DNA of 9,389 nucleotides from Alphaproteobacteria bacterium UBA2954 (GTDB lineage Bacteria; Pseudomonadota; Alphaproteobacteria; Puniceispirillales; Puniceispirillaceae). This document shows, piece after piece, positions 7,140 through 9,389 of this stretch (position 1 is its first letter; every line of letters starts with the position of its first letter). A model generated the notes under the pieces. That model was not told the DNA's origin. It made no database searches and saw only the letters and a program-made list of their open reading frames with translations. The stretch is taken from contig DEBO01000055.1 in the NCBI GenBank assembly GCA_002348585.1, positions 1 through 9,389 of the forward strand, written 5' to 3'. The translations under genes were made by a program, and so were the position numbers.

Positions 7140-7619
7140 ATGGCTCCTGACGGCAATTTTAATCAGTTCGACACAAACGCCCAGCCTTTTGATCCAGTCA
7201 AATTCTTTTCTGGAACTTTCCAGGCGCAGGGCATGTTTGTTGATCGCTTTGGTCAAGTGCAAAAGCGATTTCTAATCGACATTTCATGTGAAGCTGAGGA
7301 CAAACAAACAACCCTGCATGAAAAGTTCACATATGATGACGGAGAAAAAGAAGCCCGGTCATGGACTATAGTTAAACAAGATGAAGACGCTTATACGGCC
7401 CACACAGATGATGTTGTTGGCAAAGGTGTTGGCTATGTAAAGGGTGCCGTGTTTAAATTGAAATATGATTTTTTACTAACTCTCTATGGGAAGAAGGTAA
7501 AAGTTCGTTTCGATGATGTAATGGTAAAACAAACCGAAAATACAATCCTTAATAGGGCTAAGGTCAGCAAATTTGGCTTAGTGTTAGGTGAATTGTTCAT
7601 CACCTTTTCCCGAATATGA
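7140..7619 (+). CDS. DUF3833 family protein of the CFA cluster
   Basis: A 159-residue protein with the DUF3833 pattern: FDPVKFFSGTFQAQGMFVDRFG near the start, a central TAHTDDVVGKGVGYVKG stretch, FDDVMVKQTEN, and the closing NRAKVSKFGLVLGE followed by a final beta strand. Many gammaproteobacterial relatives are longer and begin with a lipoprotein signal; this one starts directly at the domain and has no signal peptide or lipobox, so it is predicted to be cytosolic. The function is unknown; its usual place beside CFA genes suggests lipid binding or processing. ATG 7140 is preferred; GTG 7131 is in frame and adds three residues (Met-Cys-His). Neither has a good ribosome site. The 88-base gap after the methyltransferase shows no convincing promoter or terminator, so cotranscription is likely. 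Its stop is only 6 bases from the stop of the convergent NTF2-like gene. Confidence 0.8.
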   Translation: MAPDGNFNQFDTNAQPFDPVKFFSGTFQAQGMFVDRFGQVQKRFLIDISCEAEDKQTTLHEKFTYDDGEKEARSWTIVKQDEDAYTAHTDDVVGKGVGYVKGAVFKLKYDFLLTLYGKKVKVRFDDVMVKQTENTILNRAKVSKFGLVLGELFITFSRI

Positions 7620-7647
7620 CTTTTTTCACGATGGCAAAGCAAAAAGT
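7619..7647. terminator. Possible bidirectional terminator between convergent operons
   Basis: ACTTTTT (7619-7625) and AAAAAGT (7641-7647) form a perfect 7-bp inverted repeat around a 15-nt loop, spanning the 6-base gap between the DUF3833 and NTF2-like stop codons. Its place is right for a shared terminator of two convergent transcripts, but the stem is A/T-rich and the loop long, so the hairpin would be weak. Confidence 0.25.
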
Positions 7648-8063
7648 GTTAGAAGCCGCCTAACCAACCAGCCAATGACTGGTAATTTGGCTAAAAACTG
7701 ATGTGCGCTGTCCCAGTGATCGAAATGTGCGGTGACCAAACCTGCGTCATTGAACTGCACTTCACTCATACCGGTCAAATCCAACTGAAATGACGGACGA
7801 GATTGCAGTTCACCTGTCATGCGCCATTTTATAAATCCTGCCTTTTCAGACACAGCGACATCCAGGATATCAAAGCGAGGGTTTTTCATCACAGCGTACA
7901 TATGTGTGAATATAGCAACAAAAGCATCTGGCCCACGCAATGTGTTAAACGGATCTGTAAAGACAACGTCATCAGCCAGAAACTGTTTCATGCTGCCAAG
8001 TGTTTCAGGCGTCATTTTTTCGAAAAACCGTGCATAAGCTTGTGTGTGCGAGAGCTTAGTCAT
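7626..8063 (-). CDS. NTF2/SnoaL-like family protein of the CFA cluster
   Basis: A 145-residue protein with the cone-shaped NTF2-like fold signatures: an N-terminal helix pair (YARFFEKMTPETLGSMKQFL), then VVFTDPFNTLRG, IKWRMTGEL, LTGMSEVQFNDAGL and the end motif HFDHWDSAHQ. The C-terminal 16 or so residues are hydrophobic and basic (PVIGWLVRRLLTLFAL) and could form a helix that lies on the membrane. This family occurs in the same neighbourhoods as the SDR, COG2907 flavoprotein and CFA genes of RpoE-ChrR-linked clusters; its activity is unknown, perhaps a cyclase, isomerase or lipid-binding subunit. ATG 8063 is chosen; GTG 8072 in frame would add three residues. Neither start has a clear Shine-Dalgarno, and the upstream SDR stop is 19-28 bases away, so translation may be coupled to the SDR. 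Confidence 0.8.
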   Translation of the reverse strand: MTKLSHTQAYARFFEKMTPETLGSMKQFLADDVVFTDPFNTLRGPDAFVAIFTHMYAVMKNPRFDILDVAVSEKAGFIKWRMTGELQSRPSFQLDLTGMSEVQFNDAGLVTAHFDHWDSAHQFLAKLPVIGWLVRRLLTLFALPS

Positions 8064-8091
8064 GACAGGCACTGATAGTATACATCCAATT

Positions 8092-8838
8092 TCACTTATA
8101 TCCTGTAAGTTTGGCGGTCAGGTTCAGATATACATGGGAAGGCAAGAGGCGCATAAATTTCAGCTTACGAACAAAGGATTTTGGAAAAGAAATTTCAAAG
8201 ATATCCTCTTGTAAGCCTTGGATAACATGTTCAGCAGCCACATCACTGGAAATCAGGTCTGGCATCACAAAATCATTTACCGATGTAGCCTCTGTTTCAA
8301 CAAATCCGGGATTGATAACCTGTAATTTTATCCCCTTAGGATTGAGATCAAAATACATACATTCTGCCAAATTCTGAATGGCGGCTTTTGTGGGCCCATA
8401 GGCAGCCGATTTTGGTAACCCCCGATATCCTGCAACAGACCCCATCAAAGCAAGATGGCCACTGCCCTTGGCTAGCATTGCGGGCAGCAAATGGTCCAAG
8501 CAGTGGATGATGCCAAAGTAATTGACCTGCATCTGTTTTACAAACGTTTCACCACTGAAGCTTTTCACATCGACTGGTGTGTATATTCCTGCGTTTAAAA
8601 TTGCCATATCAACAGATCCAGAAGCATTTTCAGCTTTCAGAAGAGCAGATTTAATCTGCTCTGGTACTGAAACATCCGCAGCAAAGGGGAAAATAGAGCC
8701 TTCATGGCGTTGAAGTTCGGTCAGTTTTTCATATCTGCGTGCAATTGCTGAGACCCGCCAGCCTCTTTTTGCCAGCCTTCGTGCTATACTGTACCCAATG
8801 CCTGAACTAGCGCCAGTGATGACAACATGGCCGCTCAT
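8092..8838 (-). CDS. Short-chain dehydrogenase/reductase (SDR) of the CFA cluster
   Basis: A 248-residue classical SDR with a complete active site: the nucleotide-binding TGASSGIG at 8-15, NAG at 82-84, Asn106, and the catalytic Ser134, Tyr147 and Lys151 in the S-x12-YxxxK arrangement, then PG at 177-178. The Arg-rich stretch after the second strand (AIARRYEKL, 31-39) suggests a preference for NADP(H). The C-terminus, with FPKSF, LKFMRLLPSHVY and the closing LTGYK, is the extended tail seen in the DltE-type SDRs that flank COG2907/CFA genes. It probably reduces or oxidises a lipid-derived carbonyl or alcohol, an inference from context. ATG 8838 places the first beta strand as usual for the family; ATG 8850 and TTG 8859 are in frame and cannot be excluded, because no start has a strong ribosome site. 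It is followed by the NTF2-like gene in the same transcript. Confidence 0.87.
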   Translation of the reverse strand: MSGHVVITGASSGIGYSIARRLAKRGWRVSAIARRYEKLTELQRHEGSIFPFAADVSVPEQIKSALLKAENASGSVDMAILNAGIYTPVDVKSFSGETFVKQMQVNYFGIIHCLDHLLPAMLAKGSGHLALMGSVAGYRGLPKSAAYGPTKAAIQNLAECMYFDLNPKGIKLQVINPGFVETEATSVNDFVMPDLISSDVAAEHVIQGLQEDIFEISFPKSFVRKLKFMRLLPSHVYLNLTAKLTGYK

Positions 8839-8877
8839 AGTAAAAAGCATCTTCTGCAATAGTTCACATTGATCATA

Positions 8878-9389
8878 TTATCGGCCTCTGCCATTAACAG
8901 CGAGAGCGCCGCGCCCGCCATCAACAGCAATCACCGCCCCTGTCATCCACCCAGATTTTTCAGGATCAAGCAATAGGCTAACAAGCCCAGCAAAGTCCGA
9001 TGGCTGACCAAGCCGCCCAAGAGGATGCATTTGTGCAAGACCCTTTGCCATCGCTTCATTCTTGAGAAGCGGTTCTGCCATTTTTGACTCACTTAAGGAT
9101 GGTGCGATAACATTGACTCTTACATCCGGTGCCAATTCTGCAGCCAATGCTTTTGAAAGCCCTTCAACAGCGGCCTTTGCCGCACTAATGGCGGCGTGAT
9201 TCGTAAATCCCTGTGTAGCCGCAACAGAACTGAAAAACACCATACTACCCTTTCCTGTTTTCAGGGGCTGCTGAGCGGCCTGCGCGGCCAATGCAGCACC
9301 AATGACATTGGTGTGGTAGGTGTCCTGAAAATCAGACACAGATAACCTTGCCAGTGGCTTCAATAGGATACTGCCAATAGCCCAAACAA
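8878..9389 (-). CDS. Atypical SDR-family protein without catalytic tyrosine, C-terminal part (cut by window edge)
   Basis: The reverse-strand frame stays open to the right edge, so the N-terminal nucleotide-binding region is missing; the TTG at 9363 is only an internal codon. Visible are the dimer-helix segment with TYHTNVIGAALAAQAA, the serine strand SMVFFSSVAA, then NHAAISAAKAAVEGL, ELAPDVRVNVIAPSL, the HPLGRLGQPSDFA segment and the end strand TGAVIAVDGGRG, which together define the SDR fold. Where classical SDRs have YxxxK this protein reads IxxxK: the tyrosine position is ATT at 9187-9189, with the lysine kept at 9175-9177. I recall other SDRs with a similar 'NHA.I.AAK' sequence, so this is likely a subfamily feature and not a mutation. 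The function is unknown. It ends about 40 bases before the next SDR on the same strand, so the two may share a transcript. Confidence 0.85.
   Translation of the reverse strand, partial: VWAIGSILLKPLARLSVSDFQDTYHTNVIGAALAAQAAQQPLKTGKGSMVFFSSVAATQGFTNHAAISAAKAAVEGLSKALAAELAPDVRVNVIAPSLSESKMAEPLLKNEAMAKGLAQMHPLGRLGQPSDFAGLVSLLLDPEKSGWMTGAVIAVDGGRGALAVNGRGR

Noticed and set aside
7626..8075. Long plus-strand open frames opposite the NTF2-like gene (7803-8075 and 7819-8037).
   Set aside because: The minus-strand frame has clear NTF2-like family patterns; the plus-strand translations are low-complexity shadows with no recognisable motif.
8870..8875. TGATCA just upstream of the SDR gene, considered as a second ECF11-like -35 matching the one before the flavoprotein.
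   Set aside because: No -10 like TAAGA follows at 18 bases, the site is a 6-bp palindrome, and TGATC is frequent across the window.

Overview
The window looks like a chromosomal segment from a proteobacterium, most likely an alphaproteobacterium of moderate, by-eye below-50% GC content. The evidence is the families present: a ligase-associated Lhr-type helicase with PdeM, a COG2907/DUF1365/CFA-synthase/DUF3833 lipid cluster, a DUF3833 protein without a lipoprotein signal, and Nu-class GST. Species-level assignment is not possible from the sequence; a marine clade such as SAR116 is only a guess. No rRNA, tRNA, CRISPR, insertion sequence or phage gene was seen, and no gene-free stretch exceeds about 160 bases.

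Layout. (1) 1-291, minus strand: the N-terminal half of a YfcG-like glutathione S-transferase, cut by the window edge. It is divergent from (2) a two-gene plus-strand operon, 442-3584: the DEXH helicase and the PdeM-type metallophosphoesterase of the 'ligase-associated DNA damage response' set. The DNA ligase and exonuclease that usually accompany them are not in the window. (3) 3671-7619, plus strand: FAD-dependent amine-oxidase-like protein (COG2907), DUF1365 protein, cyclopropane-fatty-acid-synthase-like SAM methyltransferase and DUF3833 protein. (4) 7626-8838, minus strand: an SDR followed by an NTF2/SnoaL-like protein. These two families normally accompany region 3, so they probably belong to the same functional unit, here arranged convergently. 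(5) 8878 to the right edge, minus strand: the C-terminal part of a second, divergent SDR with no catalytic tyrosine.

How the genes work together. The centre of the window (3671-8838) is best read as a membrane-lipid acyl-chain modification module. A CFA-like enzyme transfers a SAM-derived methyl(ene) group onto unsaturated phospholipid chains, and the flavoprotein, DUF1365 protein and SDR probably act on the same chains. Related sets are tied to the RpoE-ChrR (ECF11) singlet-oxygen response and, in Rhodobacter sphaeroides and Rhodopseudomonas palustris, to methylated furan fatty acid synthesis (Ufa proteins). The CFA-like protein differs from E. coli Cfa at two of five bicarbonate-pocket positions, so its product may be a methyl-branched or furan precursor and not a cyclopropane. 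That is inference. No sigma/anti-sigma pair is in the window.

The helicase start is corrected to GTG 442: a good sigma70-like promoter and Shine-Dalgarno sequence lie inside the longer open frame that begins at 379.
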